From NCBI GenBank assembly GCA_013399695.1, contig VXAU01003502.1, positions 355,031-419,030 on the forward strand: DNA of 64,000 nt. Reading direction: 5' to 3'. The translations under genes and the position numbers were made by a program. Under the pieces are notes generated by a model. The model ran no database searches, had not been told where the DNA came from, and saw nothing but the letters and a program-made list of their open reading frames with translations. Positions 1 through 11,900 of this stretch are shown here, in pieces. The number at the start of each line of letters is the position of its first letter. Position 1 is the first letter of the stretch. The DNA is from Formicarius rufipectus. Lineage: Eukaryota > Chordata > Aves > Passeriformes > Formicariidae.

Positions 1-2681
1 TTCTAAGATCTCTGAAGTTAGATCTTTAAAAATGACTCATCCATGGGACCATGCTCTTTTAACCTGGTTTTTACGTTGATTATCATGTGGGTTCTGCTAT
101 TGTCTGTATTTTCTTGCTTGTTATACTTACTCTTTTCTCCCCCTGTGGTAACTTAAGTCCTTTGTGCTGTTTGGTAAGATAGAACAGCACCATTTTTAAT
201 TATTTTCAAGCAGGGAACCGGTGCAAAGGAAGCAGCTAACTCATCCTGTGCCAGTAATAAAAATGAGGACTTAGTTTGCCTTCAGAGCCAGTGGGCACAT
301 GCAGTGTGAAGCCTTACTGGCATGGGTCCAACCCATCCTGCCCTGAGGAATGCAAGACTGCCTTGGCACCAGTGTTCTCTAGCATGTGTGTATAAGTTAC
401 TTGGGCATGTGAGAGCCCCAGTAGAACCTCCTTCCTCTCCTGCTTCCAACTAGCCCACCTTTCTTTCTCTCTTGCTGGAAAGCGAGCCTGGGTTGCCCAC
501 AAGAAAGAAACAATTCCAGTTTGCACAAGGACAAGTAGTCTTGGATGGCTCTGTTGAAACCCCGTGGGCATGTAAGGGCAGAGCTGGCTCTTGTATTTTG
601 AGTGGACGAAGCAACTCCCTGCACTATCAGCCTAATGCAGGTGCATGCCCAAGCGCTAGTGCTGATGCTGCCATGGAGCAGGGAAGCAAACCCAGAGCCC
701 TGAAGTTTCCCACTACCCCAATAATCACACTCCTCTCTCAGTATTGCATTTGCTTGTACTTTCTGTGCAAGAGCATATTTTCTCCTTGCTTCCTGTGTAA
801 ATGAGTCAATGTCATGACATGCTGTGGGTTTGTTGCCTTCTAAGAGAAATTTAATGTTTTTGTCAGATGAGTTGCGTGCAAGGAATCTGTGCTGCAGTGA
901 TCTATTTATATGGTAATTAGCAAGTAGCTTTGCAGCTCTTAAAGGGATTTGGTTTGAAAACTAAGTATTATTTCCTGAATTTTAACTTACCAACAGCATA
1001 GGAACAGCAGTGCACATTCACGTTTCTTTTTAATGTAGCCACAATACCCAAAAGATAAATGTAAGGCTGCTCTGCAAGAGAATATTTTGGCTATAATTAA
1101 TTTTGCTTCCATTCACCATATGCTTGTATTTTCTGACCTTCATTTGAATCACAGACACTATGTAATAAAATGTGCAATATTAAAACAGAAGTTGCTTAAA
1201 GAAGCACAAGTGCTTATGGTACTACATCTTCAGCTGAATTATATGGTTTGTGCTGCCTGAGAATGTGACCATCTTATTCTAAGAAGATACTGTTATGGAA
1301 AGGTGCTGTCATTGCTCAAAGGTGTTGAAGTAATTTTCATAAGAAAATTAACATAAGAACAAGATGTATCTTTTTAAATCTTTGAAGAAATATTATAAGT
1401 TTGTCATCTATATTACTCAGAGATCCTTTAGGAGAGGCAACCAGGGATGGAGAATTTTCTCTTTATCCTTGTTAGTCTATGTGTTTGAAGTAGTTTTTGA
1501 GATAGGACCTGGAAATGCAATGCAGATGACACAAAGAATAAGTACTGCTAAATTTAAGTTATTGAGTAGATGTGAATGAGATTGATTAAACAGAGAATAA
1601 ACATACACAAGATTATCCCAAGTAGATGCAAAGATGAAAGAAAGACTGTATTAGCAGCTTAGATATGCGTGATGCTGAGATATTTTTCACGTGAGTCTGT
1701 AATTTCTGAGGAGAATTCTCTAAGGTTTTTTTTTTTCTTTCTTGTACCACTTAATGTAATCCAAACTAATTAAGGGAATGATGTGTATTAAAGGAAAGAT
1801 AAATAAGGAAAACACGTGCATACTATTAACTTTGGAGTAGTCTATTGGAGTGAACTGCAGCTTTGACTCAGTGAGATGCACATGACCTGCATTTGTTTGT
1901 GTGAAAATCCTTTGGCTTGAGTTGTGTTCCCTTGCAGAATAGAGTCCTTTACAGAAGTATGCCCAACTCAGCGTCAGAGAAGCAAATAGGCAGGACTTAG
2001 AGCTAGTCCTTGTCGGGTCAGTTGGTTGGAGGGGCTTCACCTCTCACTTGTGAGCTTAGCTCCAACCTATTGGTGTGTCCTCTCCTCCCGCTACCTGCTG
2101 CTGAGAAGGGAGGATCTTGAGGATGTTTTATTTATTCAGCCCAGAGGAAGAGATTTCCTCTCCACCTCCAAAACTTCTGTTTCTACTTTCTGCTTGAAGT
2201 CATTGTGTGGAATATCTGGAATTTTACAAGCATCCCACAAGTCATCAGCCTAACCCCTTTACCTGGACACTTGGTTAACAACAGAAGTGTAGTACTGAGA
2301 ACATGATTAAAGATTTAATGGGGAGACAAAAAATGTGAGAGAAGAAGAAGTTACTATATAGAGAGAAGTCATTTTTGCTTATAAACAAATACGAGGAAAG
2401 GAGGTGAAAACATGAAGAAAATAATATATGCTTTATTGACTTGACTGTATAAAGACAGTTGCATTGCATAGAAAATATTCCATGTTGAATAGTGTTTTGC
2501 CCATGTATGCGAAATAGTTTGGACTTGGCTTTTATCATCATGAATGTTCACCCCCACCTCTGATAGTGTCTGTGTGTAAAAAAAAAAAAAAAGGAACCCA
2601 GAATCATATCCTCAAGATACCTTAATTTTTGTACATTGCATTCTGCCAGAAGAGTAAGAGGGATTGTGGGGATTTGGGTTA
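1..2681. other. Unique AT-rich non-coding stretch, no gene seen
   Basis: I see no gene, RNA gene or recognisable transposon here. The sequence is AT-rich and CpG-poor with stop codons frequent in all frames. The longest open frames are about 106-110 codons (472-804 plus, 1720-2040 minus), have ordinary intronic composition and match no domain I know. Homopolymer runs occur near 1724-1736 (T) and 2578-2592 (A). Confidence 0.65.
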
Positions 2682-2775
2682 GGGTGGGCATTTTTTATTT
2701 TGTTTTGTCAGGATTTGTTTGAGGTTTTTTTGAGGGGTTTGGGGGTTTCGTGTCTTTTTTTTTTTTTTAAGTGGC
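2682..2775. repeat. T/G-rich low-complexity tract
   Basis: Runs of T are interrupted by short G runs, with an uninterrupted T stretch near 2755-2768. It has no coding potential. The same kind of tract recurs at 3415-3560, 15252-15300 and 45646-45753, and as its A/C-rich complement elsewhere. Confidence 0.8.
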
Positions 2776-2778
2776 CTT

Positions 2779-2803
2779 TTTTTAATTACTTAGTAATTAA
2801 AAA
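2779..2803. repeat. Short perfect inverted repeat with homeodomain-type cores
   Basis: Two 11-base arms (2779-2789 and 2793-2803) are exact reverse complements around a 3-base spacer. Each arm contains TAATTAC or its complement GTAATTA, the core recognised by many homeodomain proteins. Part of each arm is simply T or A run, so chance in AT-rich DNA is a real alternative. The inverted repeat is seen directly; any function is inference. Confidence 0.6.
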
Positions 2804-3283
2804 TAATTCATAGCTCAGAACTCATTCAGGAAAAGCAAAACCTCTGCTGCCTTTTGGTAAACTGAAATGATGACTTATTTTTTTAATATTTATTTGCAAT
2901 AATGTGGCACCTTTGTAGCTGCAGTCGCGAGGCAGCACCCTGCCATGCTTGGCAGGATCAGTGGAGTAAAAGATGGTTGCTACATCGAAAGAGCTCACAG
3001 TTGAAGGGGAGCCTGAGACAACAGATGGAGAAAAGCAGATGGAGATGCGTCAGAAAAAGCAAGGCGGTATTGATCAGTGCTAAGTTTGTTCCTGGGCACT
3101 CTTGGTGTGCAGAGGAGTAGAGATCAGGCTTTTAAAGTCAAGGAGTGGACAGTTTGGTCCCTTGCTAGCAAGGTCTTGGCATGCCCTTGTGTACCATGGT
3201 CTTCATCCTGAGGCTGAAGCTCCCAGTGTCTTGCAGAGCTGGAAGGGAGGGTGTGCAAGGAATTTGCCCCAAATCTTATACAG
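2804..3283. other. Unique non-coding stretch, nothing recognised
   Basis: I see no gene or known repeat. Open frames of 71-72 codons lie at 2902-3120 and 3102-3317 on the plus strand. They overlap in different frames, resemble no family I know and look like chance. Confidence 0.6.
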
Positions 3284-3410
3284 GATATATATATATTTTC
3301 TGCATCTTTATCTATAGAGAGATTTCCCTCCCTCTTTCTGAGATCTGTACATATATATGTAATATATGTGTATATATATAGACATATTGTACGTATCTGT
3401 ATGAATATAT
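3284..3410. repeat. TA-rich simple repeat region
   Basis: Interrupted (TA)n and (TG/CA)n runs cluster at about 3284-3298, 3350-3380 and 3400-3410, separated by a pyrimidine-rich spacer. It looks like a decayed dinucleotide microsatellite. Open frames across it are low-complexity translations. Confidence 0.75.
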
Positions 3411-3414
3411 GTTT

Positions 3415-3560
3415 GTGGGTTTGGTTTTTTTTCCACAAAAAAAATTTTTTTTGCAACTTACCAAGGGTTTTAGTGGGTTTGGGGGAAGGTTTTTTCCTAG
3501 GCTTTTTTGGTTGAGTGGTTGGTTCATTTGGTTTGGGCTTTTTTTTTTTTTTAATGATTT
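3415..3560. repeat. T/G-rich low-complexity tract
   Basis: Long T runs are punctuated by GGG and GG blocks. Read in reverse it gives Lys/Pro-rich frames, including a 151-codon minus frame at 3124-3579 that is an artefact of composition. It has no terminal repeats and matches no transposon I recognise. Confidence 0.75.
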
Positions 3561-6014
3561 TACAGCAAAAAACAGTCAAAGTGGATTTTTTTCTTTAGTG
3601 GTGTGTGTATAAGTTTAGGGGTTTTTTTCCCTGCTGTCCTCCATTTTCATGATAAAGAAGTGACAGTCTTACAATAAAAGGGCTTAACTGCAGTTGGATC
3701 AGGATATGAGGGCAGAGGCACATAGGAAGGCAGATGTTTTCAAACACTGTGTCCAGCTGTGCTCCTGAAAAGTGAAATTCCTGTATATTCTGGGAAAGCT
3801 GACTACTGTCCTCACCATAGATAAATAAAATATGTAATGGAGCATCTTCACTCCTTCCTCCTACACCGGTGCTCAAGGGATTTTGTAGTGGGGATTTGTA
3901 GAAGAAACCTGTTGTCTGCAGTCAGGGTAGGATCCAGGAAGGCCTCTGGGTACACGATATAGACACGTGTACCAGAGTTAAGGTCCTACATTTTCTTCAC
4001 CCGTCTCTCTGTGTAGGCAGTGAAACTCACTGTTAAATGATGGCATCGGACATTCAGAGCAAGATACTCATCTCTTTTCAAGCATGACTGGATCCTGTGT
4101 CAGTCCATCTACTTAAAAGGATCACATCATTAGGGTTCTCAAATGCCCTTTTTTAAATCTAAAATTTGCGCTGCCTTGCCATGAGGAGCTGAAGAAATTC
4201 AGGTCTGTGTAATTTGTCAAGAAAAATGTAAGAGGTTGTGCCTTCATTGTATGTGCCTACATGGGGACAGGATTTCTGACAAAGGCTTTCTTTCATCTAA
4301 CAAATAAAAGGCATAAAAGATAGTGGGAGGTGAAGTTAGATAAATTCAGACTAGAAGTAGTCTTATATTTCTGGCTCAGAGTAGTTTTAGCTGTAAAGGT
4401 GCTATTCCAAAGTTACAGTCCAGACACAGAGACTGAGTCGTGAATTTCCCTGACCATTACTATCCAGGAGCACATAATAGATGCTTTGATCTGGACTGAA
4501 ACCTATTAAGCATAATGAACACAGTTTAAGCCAAAAAGGACCATAGCAGCAGAGGGGCTTTATAGCACAGCTCTGTTGTGCACAAAAAGCTGGGAGGAAA
4601 GGCCATGTCTCTTATGGGAATGGATAATATATATTCAAATGTAATGTTGCCCTATGTTTTTCTCCTCTGGGCTTCTTGAATACCGTTGTTGCCTTGCAAT
4701 GTTGCAAATAAATCAACAAAAGGAAAATTTTGGTAGGTATATTCCTTGTTGATTCTAACAAGATTAAAATAAGAAAACACTATCACCAACTTGCCTCACA
4801 TAAAAGACGTGATTTTCTTGTTCCATCACATCTGAAACGCTGCAGACCATACTCCTTTTAAATTACTCTCTACTGATGGTGGGATGAAATGGAGCTTTTC
4901 AGACTCTAGTTACAGATTTTTTGATTAAAGAGCTTCCTATCTGTTACAAAACAGCAATAAGCACATTCAACAAGGTGTAGAGTAGGAGTGACTTGTTCAG
5001 TTTCTGGGGGCATGTAATATTTTATCATCTTGCAGCCTTTCTACAATTTGGTACGCTGAAAGAAATTAATTTGACTGTTTACAATATTTAATTTTCAATA
5101 ATTATCCAAGCATATAGAAGGAAAGGCATTTACAGTATGTAGTAAACAGACAGATTAGCAATTGTGCATGTAATTAGAAGTTACACTTAAAATACAAATG
5201 TGCATTTGAATATTCAGTTACCTTTTAAAAGAGGAAAGGTATAAATAAAACTCTGAGTGCCTTAGAAATTACTTACAGAGTCCATGAAGTGTCCTTCATA
5301 AGTGAGTCTTTGCCAATAATATTCACTAAATTGCAATTGTAAGTTGCATATACTTTTTTTTTAACCTAAGGTAAGACTGAATTGTTTGAACCTGGTAGTT
5401 TTTCCATGCTGTTGTGGTTTCAGAATCACCACAAGATCACTTTTCCCAGCCTCCAAACAGAGTCATCCCCTCTCCGTCACTGCATCCATGCTGCTGCTGG
5501 TGTGAAATTGGGCACACTGCTGGGTACTGGCTGCCACCTGGTACCCAGTCCTCAGCCCTGCCTTTGCTAGAGGTCTACTTGAGTTGTGACACTTGAGAAA
5601 TTATTTTGTTAGGACAAGATAAATCTTTCCCAGAAATTGTGGAACTGTCAAGATGTGAAAGTACTCTAAATGAATAACAGCCTGATCTTATTACTTTAGA
5701 GTTTATCCTTTCCACACCTTGCACTGTGTTGCAATCTTTCATTTGGTCAAAACTGATTTGTAGGATAGGTGACACAGTAACCCCAGGTAAAATCCCTAAA
5801 AATGCCAGTGAATGATTTTTAGAAGCAGCTTTTGAGGACCTATTTTAGATGCCTTTGTAAATACATTCTTCCCAGATTTTGGTGTGGTCTCCTAACATAG
5901 CTCCTGGGTTCAATGCTTCATTGTTGTGCATGTGGCACCTGCACCAGTCTTTCTAGGTGTACATCAGAGCTGGTGTAGAAGAACTTCATTTTTTCTATTA
6001 ATCTAATAATTAAA
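3561..6014. other. Unique AT-rich non-coding stretch
   Basis: No gene, RNA gene or clear transposon is visible. The segment 5040-5260 is very AT-rich and dense in TAATTA/AATTA-type words, which often mark conserved non-coding DNA, but conservation cannot be seen from one sequence. Open frames are short and unremarkable. Confidence 0.6.
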
Positions 6015-6085
6015 GGGGAAACAACCAACCAACCAAATGAAAACGAAAACAAACAAAAAAAACCAGCAACAAAAAAAGAAAAACT
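6015..6085. repeat. A/C-rich low-complexity tract
   Basis: An A-rich run is broken by CCAACC-type and AAAC units. It is the complement-strand counterpart of the T/G-rich tracts seen elsewhere in the window. It has no coding potential. Confidence 0.75.
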
Positions 6086-6174
6086 CACCCCACTCTTGTC
6101 TCATGGATAATTTTGAAAAAAAATGACTATAAATGGGCTATAACACCTTCAAGGAAAGAGTTTTATCTTGTTCT

Positions 6175-6340
6175 TAGTGAAGTCAATGGGATTCCTGCCA
6201 TTACTGCAGATGGGTGTGGGATTGAACCCATAGTGATTGTCTGAGTGTGAAATGAGAAAATATATTTAGCTGAGTTCATTTGAAACTATTAGAGACAAAT
6301 TCTCATCTAAGATAACACTTGGAGTTGATTTCCATGGCCT
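6175..6340. mobile_element. Possible very old amniote interspersed repeat
   Basis: The phrase around 6180 (a GAAGTCAATGGGA-type core followed by a GGGATTGAACCC-type stretch) and the one around 6295-6330 (CAAATTCTCATCT followed by GGAGTTGATTTCC) resemble fragments common in old reptile and bird repeats. I cannot name a family or define ends. Chance similarity is possible. Confidence 0.25.
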
Positions 6341-6770
6341 TTCAGCATATTCATCATAAGTCATGTCATGAGTATAAAATACCCTTTCCCCCCATATATA
6401 TCTCCTCCTTTTAAAAGGATTGCAATGTAATATAGGGAAAAAAGAAATCTCTGCCCCTCCAAGTTTACTGGATTTAAAGAATTATTTTATCTTTAGGAAA
6501 AAATAATTCATTGAAGATAGTTATTTTCCTTTTTTTTTTACCATATTGTATTACAATTTTTGATAGTATTGTTCTAGTCACTGTTGTAATGCTGTTCTAT
6601 GTATTTATTTGTTGATGAAAGTGATTTTTTTCCCTAGACCTTCCAGCGTAATGCTTGAGAGCTCCTCTGTTTTTCCTGCTCGTGATATTTTCTGATTTTG
6701 AGGTGGAAACAGAGGCTTTGAAGCGTTTTTTTTTTTTTTGCAGTGTGATAGGACAGTGAATGAACAGATT

Positions 6771-7110
6771 TGTAGTCTGAAGGTCAGAAGATTATTAGAT
6801 CACCTCCTCTGACCTCCTTCCCAGTAGACATGGTATAAAGTCACCTTATTACTTCTACATTGAGGTGCCTAACTGGTGTTTGACTAAAATCTGTATTCCA
6901 GGAAGATACCAGTTTAAAGGCTACAAGACCCTTTTTTCCCTGATGCTTATCTCTTCCATTCCTTGAAATGTATGGTTTATTTTTCACTGAGTTTGTCTGC
7001 CTCTTCTCCAAGCCACTGGATTTCATCATATATTTCCCTGCTGGAATATAAAGTCCTTAACTCCCTAGTAATTTCAACCTGTTCAGGTACTTATGTGAAT
7101 TAATCCAGTT
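6771..7110 (-). mobile_element. Ancient CR1-like LINE, 3' region, diverged
   Basis: Read on the plus strand, this segment follows for about 340 bases the order of words found at the 3' end of an old amniote CR1-like LINE: a TTAGATCA...CTGACCTCC block near 6795-6820, a GTTTGACTAAA block near 6879, a CCAGTTTAAAGG block near 6910, a GTTTGTCTGCCTC...CCACTGGATTTC block near 6990-7025, and GTACTTATG near 7087. Because this is the reverse complement of the element, the LINE lies on the minus strand. It is heavily mutated and has small deletions, so it is old. The family name is uncertain and the comparison is from memory, but the match is long and collinear. Confidence 0.65.
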
Positions 7111-8299
7111 ATTAATTCAACACAATATAGTTTTTAATACAGAGAGAGGAAAAGAAGCACTGATTTAATTAGTACCATATTGTCATTGACTTTTATGTAG
7201 GAAAACACAGGCTGTTCTGCCTCCATAAAGCCATTCGTGGTCACATTCTTAATGTGACTTTCAAAGTCCTTCCTCCTCAACTCTCCAGCATTCAGGAAAA
7301 AACAGTGTCAAGTGCAGATGTGGGGGTAGGAAGTAGCTCTAAGGACCTTCTCTACTTGAACAACAGTGTCTGCCGATAGAACAGAGAGGATGTGCTGGGT
7401 TATTTTTCACAAAAATTATTGCTTGTGGTTCTGGCTTCCATGGTAAGCTGATAGCTTCTTAATTTCTTTTTCTTGTAGATAGGAAGTGAATGCATATGGC
7501 TTAGCTATTTGTCATCCACTGTGGCTATCCCGACCTTCTTCAAGGACAAATTACTCCATTGTTTTTCTGGCTAGAAATTGAATTTTCTTTTTTGGGTTGG
7601 GGGCAGTTAACCATTTTATTGCTTCCTTTACCATTAAAAGTTGGAAAATTTGGTGTTGCATCTAAACACATAGGAAGAATTTTGGGGGTAAGGAACCTAG
7701 ACAGATATTAGCTTTCTAAATGTCACAATATATATTTAAAGGAAAAGTAAGATGAAGACCCAAGTCGTGGTATTTCCAGAACGTACAGCAGATGCTTTTA
7801 GAAACTCCCATTTGTTTCTGGTCTTCTACCAAATCTGTCCACACTGCAAGCCCAACCAATGTGGGTTTATCCGTTGCAGATGATGATGAGTGTTGTATAG
7901 CACAGAAGAGAAACAGTCCAGTGTGATCCATCACCTTAGCACTGCAGTCAGTGCTGGTGTCTGTGCTGTCGTTTGGTGCGCTCCCATCCAGTCCTGGGCT
8001 CTGTCCTATATTTAAGTTGGTGCTCTCTCCCTTACTCACCAGCAAATAATTAACAGCACAGAAGCCAGTGTAATAAATCACAGGGAGTTGTCTTTTTGGA
8101 AAACAAGGCATCACGGGTGAGGAGTTGGCTTTAGGTGATGAAGGAAAGCAGGGGGAGAGTCATAAGTTAGAACTTGGCTCCTCTGAACTCCAGCTACAAG
8201 TCAGAACTGCAACATTTTGCATGGTGTTTGCTCTAGCAAGTTGGCAGTTAACTCACTTGTGTATTAACAATTCCTTGTTAACATGAAATGTGGAGTAAT
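7111..8299. other. Unique stretch with one longer open frame; no gene called
   Basis: A minus-strand open frame of about 132 codons (7716-8114) lies here. I do not recognise its translation. On the minus strand a pyrimidine-rich tract ending in AG at 8129-8130 and a donor-like GTGAGTAAG at 8031-8039 could bound an 89-base exon (8040-8128) whose frame is open. Single exon-like segments with fair splice words are expected by chance in 64 kb, so I do not call a gene. No other feature is visible. Confidence 0.45.
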
Positions 8300-8386
8300 T
8301 AAGACCTGGATTCCCTCCTTAGCTCTGCCATAAGGCTCTTGCACAATCTGGAAATGTCTCTTGGTGTGGCTTCCTCTGCGCAAAGG
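8300..8386 (+). mobile_element. Possible MIR-like SINE, 5' half
   Basis: A block reading AGCTCTGCCAT near 8321, then a CTTGCACAATCTGG stretch and a later CTCTTGGTGTGGCTTCC stretch, follows the order of the tRNA-related half of MIR-type SINEs. Divergence is high and there is no clear 5' end. It may be the other half of the same insertion as 8826-8945, which is on the same strand about 440 bases downstream. Confidence 0.4.
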
Positions 8387-8825
8387 TCAGGACTTTGTGC
8401 CAGCCAACTAACTTCACAGCAGGGGTGGTGGCCACAGAGGGACAGAAATCCTGACTCAGCCCTCAAGAAGGTACTGCATCTCCTTAAGGAAATGGGAGTA
8501 TCAGGAGCACAAAAAGAAAATACATTTTTGTTGTTTTCATTTGCCTTCTGGTTTAGGGCAGACTGAACAGATTTCAAACTTGAGATCCACAAATATAGCT
8601 TTTTTCTGGGAATTGTTTTCATTTTGTTTCTTGTAAATGAAAGCTGAGTCTCTTATAATTACAAGAGTCTCAAGACTTTGGATAAAACAGCATCAGGAAA
8701 GTGATGATAAATCCTTAACAGGACCTGTTCCTGACTTCAGTGAAGTTAAATATATAGTGACACTTGTGTGCTTGGTCCTAGCAATGAAATTCTGTGTCTG
8801 AAAGCACGAGTTTATGACTGTGAGC
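8387..8825. other. Unique stretch between two MIR-like pieces
   Basis: About 440 bases with no recognised gene or repeat. It separates a 5'-half-like and a 3'-half-like MIR piece on the same strand, so it could be a later insertion. I see no terminal inverted repeats or target duplication that would prove that. Confidence 0.45.
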
Positions 8826-8945
8826 AGCAGCAGTAATGATCCCCTTCTTCCTCACAGAGCTCTTGTGTGAGTTATTTCATTACTGCCTGTAATGTGCTTT
8901 GAGACCTTGGATTGAAGAGCAGGGTGATTATTATGGTAGTTTAAT
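8826..8945 (+). mobile_element. MIR-like SINE, 3' half
   Basis: The order of blocks TCCTCACAG (near 8850), TTGTGTGAG (8863), TTCATTACTG, GTAATGTGCTTTGAGACC (near 8890) and a terminal TTATTATGGTAG matches the 3' half of amniote MIR-type SINEs. The GCTTTGAGACC core is the most telling word. It is diverged and old. The assignment comes from recalled family sequence, not a search. Confidence 0.65.
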
Positions 8946-11900
8946 AATATTGTTTAGAAGGATGTAATATGCTATGGCACTGGGTTTCATGGAAACATGA
9001 TCTGCATTCAGTGTAAATGCTCTCCATCATCAAAGTCAACTCTCAAAGTCACACTTGTCGCTGCTGCTCTGTCTTCAGCAGCTCTTGGGGAGCTCAAGGT
9101 GCAGCATGGTGATCTTTCAGTCCCCCGGCTCTGTTGCAGGACACAGCATCAGCCCCATTGCTTTCACCCTTCCTCTCTTCTCACTGAGACCTTTGCATTC
9201 AGGGGTCCCTGGTTCAGCACAAGGTTATTTGCCTCAGGGTATCACATCTGTCCTTCTCTAGTTTCCACCAGTGCCTCATTTTATATTACTCCATGCCAGG
9301 AGGTTGCCATAATGCTATTTGAATTATCCCTGCAGCTGATGCCAGTAATGTGCAGATTTCTGTGACTGCTTTCAGGGGTTTCACTGTGACTTTACTCTTA
9401 GGTGGGGGTCACTTACTGCATCTTAGTGTGCTGTTTGAGAAGGAGGCAATACCTACTGCCACAGGCTTCCACACCATAAAGAGCTGCTGTGGTTTGAGAT
9501 AACCAGTCAGGGGAAAAAAGCAGTTTCCCTGTACTGGGAGGGGGCATGGGGATTTGCCGCCCCAGAGCCCAAACCCACAGGACTCATTTCCTGGTTCTGG
9601 CAGCTGCACTGCCACCTCTGAGGCAGTTCCTGCTCTCTATAGGGACGTGGGATCTGGGTGCCATGCCAGCTCCCAAGCCTTTCCATGTCTATGCCCCTGC
9701 CCAAGGACCTGAGCTTATTCCCAGTCACAGAGAGTTTTGCAGATGTTGCAGTATTTCTCTGTATCTGGAGAAGAGGAAATTTCAAAATACCCTTTTTCCA
9801 TCCAGTTCTGTGACCTGTATATATATTGCCACTTTCTATTGTGCTCTTGTGACTGTTCTCCTTTTTTTTTTTTTTTTTTTAACAAAGGCAAATGTAAGGT
9901 TATTGAAAAATACCATTTGCCACATAAATTGGTGCCTGAACTACTATACTGTCTGTACTGTAGCATCTTGCAGTTAGTTCTATTGAATTCATATTTTCAC
10001 ATTAATCTTTAATGCCACAACATCTAAATACCTTTCAAAAATGCATTAACCAGTCCATTGAACATTTCCAATAAGATACAGACTTGTTCTATATAAGAAA
10101 TATTATTAATATACTATTCAATACTCAAATCACATTAGAGCATATTTAAATCACAAGCAGAATGCCTCTTTAATGAAAGCACAGAGAGAAACCCTGCCAG
10201 AGGGCAGTTCTCCCGATTCTAGCTTTAGTTGGAGGGGGTGAATGGCTCTTTGAGGGTTCCAGTATAGGACTTTGGATTAGGAATTGCCACAACTTTGTCT
10301 CTATTGTCCTTCTCCCAGCTCCCATATCCCACCTCTTCTGGGCGTCACAGGACAAGTAGCAGAAGTCTCTTCACTCTCTCTTCCTGTTCCCTTCTAGCCC
10401 CAGTTTAACAACACTTCCAGTAAATAGAGAGGACAAAAAGATGTGAAATGATGTATATATTTTTGACATACATCTTGTTTACATTTTTTGCTTGCCCTGG
10501 GTCTGGAACAATTAGTCTTAGTCCACACTGAGACCTCCAAGGGCTGTCATAGTATAAGTGATGAAAATAGAAAAACTGGTCTCTTCCACCAAAGAGGTCA
10601 TATAGGTTTTTTCCCTTACTTGATCAGAGAAAATGAGAAATGACAAGAAGCTTTCAGATTTGGCTTTTCAGATTGATTCCTGACCATATGTGTCATGTGA
10701 GACAGATAAATGCAATTTAATGATAAATTCCAAAGGGAAAGGAAGAATTAGGAGGGATGTGTCTGAAAATTCCACATATTTGCCAGCCAGCTACATACCA
10801 GAATGTAATTTCTGACTGATTATCATCTAGTAACAATTAAACATCTTTAACCTTTTCAACCTCCTGTGATTTGGTGCATTAATGAAAAATGTAACACAGC
10901 GTGTGCATCTTTCTGAAGAGGTTACACAGAGAGAAAGGATGTTGAGACTTATCAAGGTTTAATTTACATAGCAAATCTAGTTATTACTTAGTCCTTCAGA
11001 AGGCAGTGCCCAGAGAAAGAATATCCTTCTGATGATACATAATGATTAGATTTCAAAACTGAAAGGAATACAGTGACAGGAATTGGTGGTTTGGTTTTTT
11101 TTTTAGTTTGCTGTTTGGTGTATTTTTTCCTTTTCCTGTGTATTTAAAGAATACTAATATAGTTTTAAAGGACCATTTTTATCACCGCTTCTTACTTATA
11201 GCATACTAGCCTTAATATATATATGATTGTATTTTTTACAGGTAAACAGGCAGTTTCATATTTGAAGGACATCAGAAAATAAGACCTCAATTTCTACATT
11301 CTGGACTGGTTTTCCTTGTTCTCAGTTTGAAAAAATTAAAAAAACTTGCCATGTGGGCTGAAGAGTGTTCTGCAGTGACTAACTGACTGCAAACATACAC
11401 CACTCGGGTATTGAAACAGATATAATTGCCAGTCACTTTTTAAATCAGGGTCTCAACATTTTTTCACCCCGGATGCTCTGGGCTCTAGCAAGTGCTTGCA
11501 ATTCAGAAGTCCTTAAAGTGGAACACATAGCCATCTTGAAGAACAGATTGATCAGTTTAAGCTAGTTTTTTAAAGGTGAACAAAAAGGGCTCTACTTTCT
11601 GTATGTTGCAACGATCTCCTGAAATGAGACTGTGCTATTTTCCTGAGTCTGCAAATGTTCAGTTTGCTCTGCCTCTGCTGCAGCTGTCAGTGTAAAAATA
11701 GGCTGTGTTGGTTTCTCCAGGAGTCTGTGCTGCTCAGACTCTTGTAGATCACATTGGTTTCAGCCTTTGGCAGTTGCGGAGTGTTGCCCAGAGTCAGGCA
11801 GGAGAGCTGGGGTCAGGTGGCCACATGCAGCAGGCAAGGGAAGAAAGTGGGGAGGTGGTAGAGACCTTCCACACAAGCAGCAGCCAGTGATTTGGAGGAG

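Noticed and set aside
3124..3579. 151-codon Lys/Pro-rich minus frame
   Set aside because: Its N-terminal part is simply the translation of the T/G-rich low-complexity tract read in reverse.
9546..9977. 143-codon plus frame
   Set aside because: It runs through the T19 homopolymer (poly-Phe) and overlaps two other frames; no domain.
11205..11260. TTTTTTACAG|GTAAAC as an exon border
   Set aside because: Acceptor and donor words abut directly with no exon between them; no supporting open frame.
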